From Rhodobiaceae bacterium (GTDB lineage Bacteria > Pseudomonadota > Alphaproteobacteria > Rhizobiales > TMED25): 5,209 bases of DNA. The stretch is taken from contig PAHC01000011.1 in the NCBI GenBank assembly GCA_002704755.1, positions 160,785 through 165,993 of the forward strand, written 5' to 3'. Shown in pieces: positions 4,836-5,209 of this stretch (the stretch's first letter is position 1; each line of letters begins with the position of its first letter). The notes under the pieces were generated by a model. The model was given only the letters and a program-made list of their open reading frames with translations. It searched no databases and was not told the DNA's origin. Made by a program: the position numbers and the translations under genes.

Positions 4836-5209
4836 ATGGCAAATAAAATGTGGGGTGGAAGATTCACCTCAAAAACTGACGCACTATTACAGGATCTGAA
4901 TGCCTCAATCAGATATGATTACAGACTGGCAATACAGGATATTGACGGTTCTATTGCTCATGCTACTATGCTTGCTGAATGTTCAATAATTAAAAGTGAA
5001 GAATCTAAAAAAATTATCGATGGGCTAAAAGAAATAAGAGCTGAAATTCTTGCTGAAAATTTTGAGTTTAAAACCGAACTGGAAGATATACATATGAACA
5101 TCGAAAGTAGGCTGACGGAGATCGTTGGTCCTGTTGCTGGAAAACTTCATACAGCGAGATCAAGAAATGATCAAGTGGCAACAGATATGAAACTATACCT
5201 TATTGAAAA
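4836..5209 (+). CDS. argH: Argininosuccinate lyase, N-terminal part (runs off the right edge)
   Basis: ArgH splits argininosuccinate into arginine and fumarate, the last step of arginine synthesis, in the cytoplasm. The first 124 residues are present and the frame is open to the edge; the full enzyme is usually about 460 residues. The start MANKMWGGRF is typical of ArgH. QDIDGSIAHATMLAE (34-48) matches the helix after the N-terminal arm. EDIHMNIESRLTE (83-95) and the substrate-binding stretch KLHTARSRNDQVATDMKL (103-120) are hallmarks of the fumarase/aspartase superfamily member ArgH. The catalytic histidine and the flexible serine loop lie beyond the window. ATG 4836 is chosen because the nearby ATG 4825 is out of frame and GAGAAGAG precedes 4836. 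In many alphaproteobacteria lysA follows argH and a tlpA-type thioredoxin gene lies beside it; no tlpA is present on the left side here. Confidence 0.95.
   Translation, partial: MANKMWGGRFTSKTDALLQDLNASIRYDYRLAIQDIDGSIAHATMLAECSIIKSEESKKIIDGLKEIRAEILAENFEFKTELEDIHMNIESRLTEIVGPVAGKLHTARSRNDQVATDMKLYLIE

Noticed and set aside
1..5209. CRISPR arrays, tRNA or rRNA genes, insertion sequences, attachment sites, riboswitches
   Set aside because: No spaced direct repeats, cloverleaf-like or rRNA-like sequence, transposase frame or terminal inverted repeats were seen. In particular, nothing resembling a cobalamin riboswitch was recognised in front of the adenosyltransferase operon.

Overview
The window is a gene-dense, AT-rich stretch (bases are mostly A/T and synonymous positions strongly favour A/T) that reads as a small-genome alphaproteobacterium. 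The evidence is the gene set and order: a YqaA-type membrane protein followed by dsbB, and then HIG1-domain protein, PduO-type cobalamin adenosyltransferase, etfB, etfA, 3-hydroxybutyryl-CoA dehydrogenase and argH. The EtfA and EtfB sequences are very close to the mitochondrial type. The low GC, one-base gene overlaps and short spacers suit a streamlined, possibly marine or host-associated lineage, but the exact group cannot be decided from this sequence.

Layout. Positions 1-173 hold the 3' end of a YqaA/DedA-like membrane protein, which has no start inside the window. After 13 bases comes dsbB (187-681), which reoxidises DsbA in the periplasm. On the opposite strand an alpha/beta-hydrolase of the phospholipase/carboxylesterase family (678-1292) runs tail-to-tail into dsbB, and the two stop codons share the bases TTAA. 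A 154-base divergent promoter region (1293-1446) separates the esterase from a rightward gene series: a 62-residue HIG1-type twin-membrane-helix protein (1447-1635), an ATP:cob(I)alamin adenosyltransferase (1647-2234), etfB (2247-2996), etfA (2996-3940) and hbd (3944-4765). Gaps within this series are -1 to 12 bases, so it is probably one operon. After a 70-base AT-rich spacer, argH starts at 4836 and runs off the right edge.

How the genes work together. EtfB and EtfA form the FAD/AMP-containing electron carrier that takes electrons from acyl-CoA and related dehydrogenases to the quinone pool. Hbd performs the NAD-dependent third step of beta-oxidation or the reversible acetoacetyl-CoA reduction. 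The HIG1 protein is a relative of respiratory-complex assembly factors. The adenosyltransferase makes coenzyme B12, for example for methylmalonyl-CoA mutase. The theme is therefore short-chain acyl-CoA catabolism linked to respiration. ArgH (arginine synthesis) is a conserved neighbour rather than a functional partner.

The most unusual point is that the adenosyltransferase frame has no ATG, GTG or TTG at its proper start. The codon aligned with the family's initiator methionine is ATC, with a GAGG ribosome-binding site in front. It is either a rare start codon or a single-base error, and automatic callers will cut the gene to its C-terminal half. No wholly new system was found in the window.
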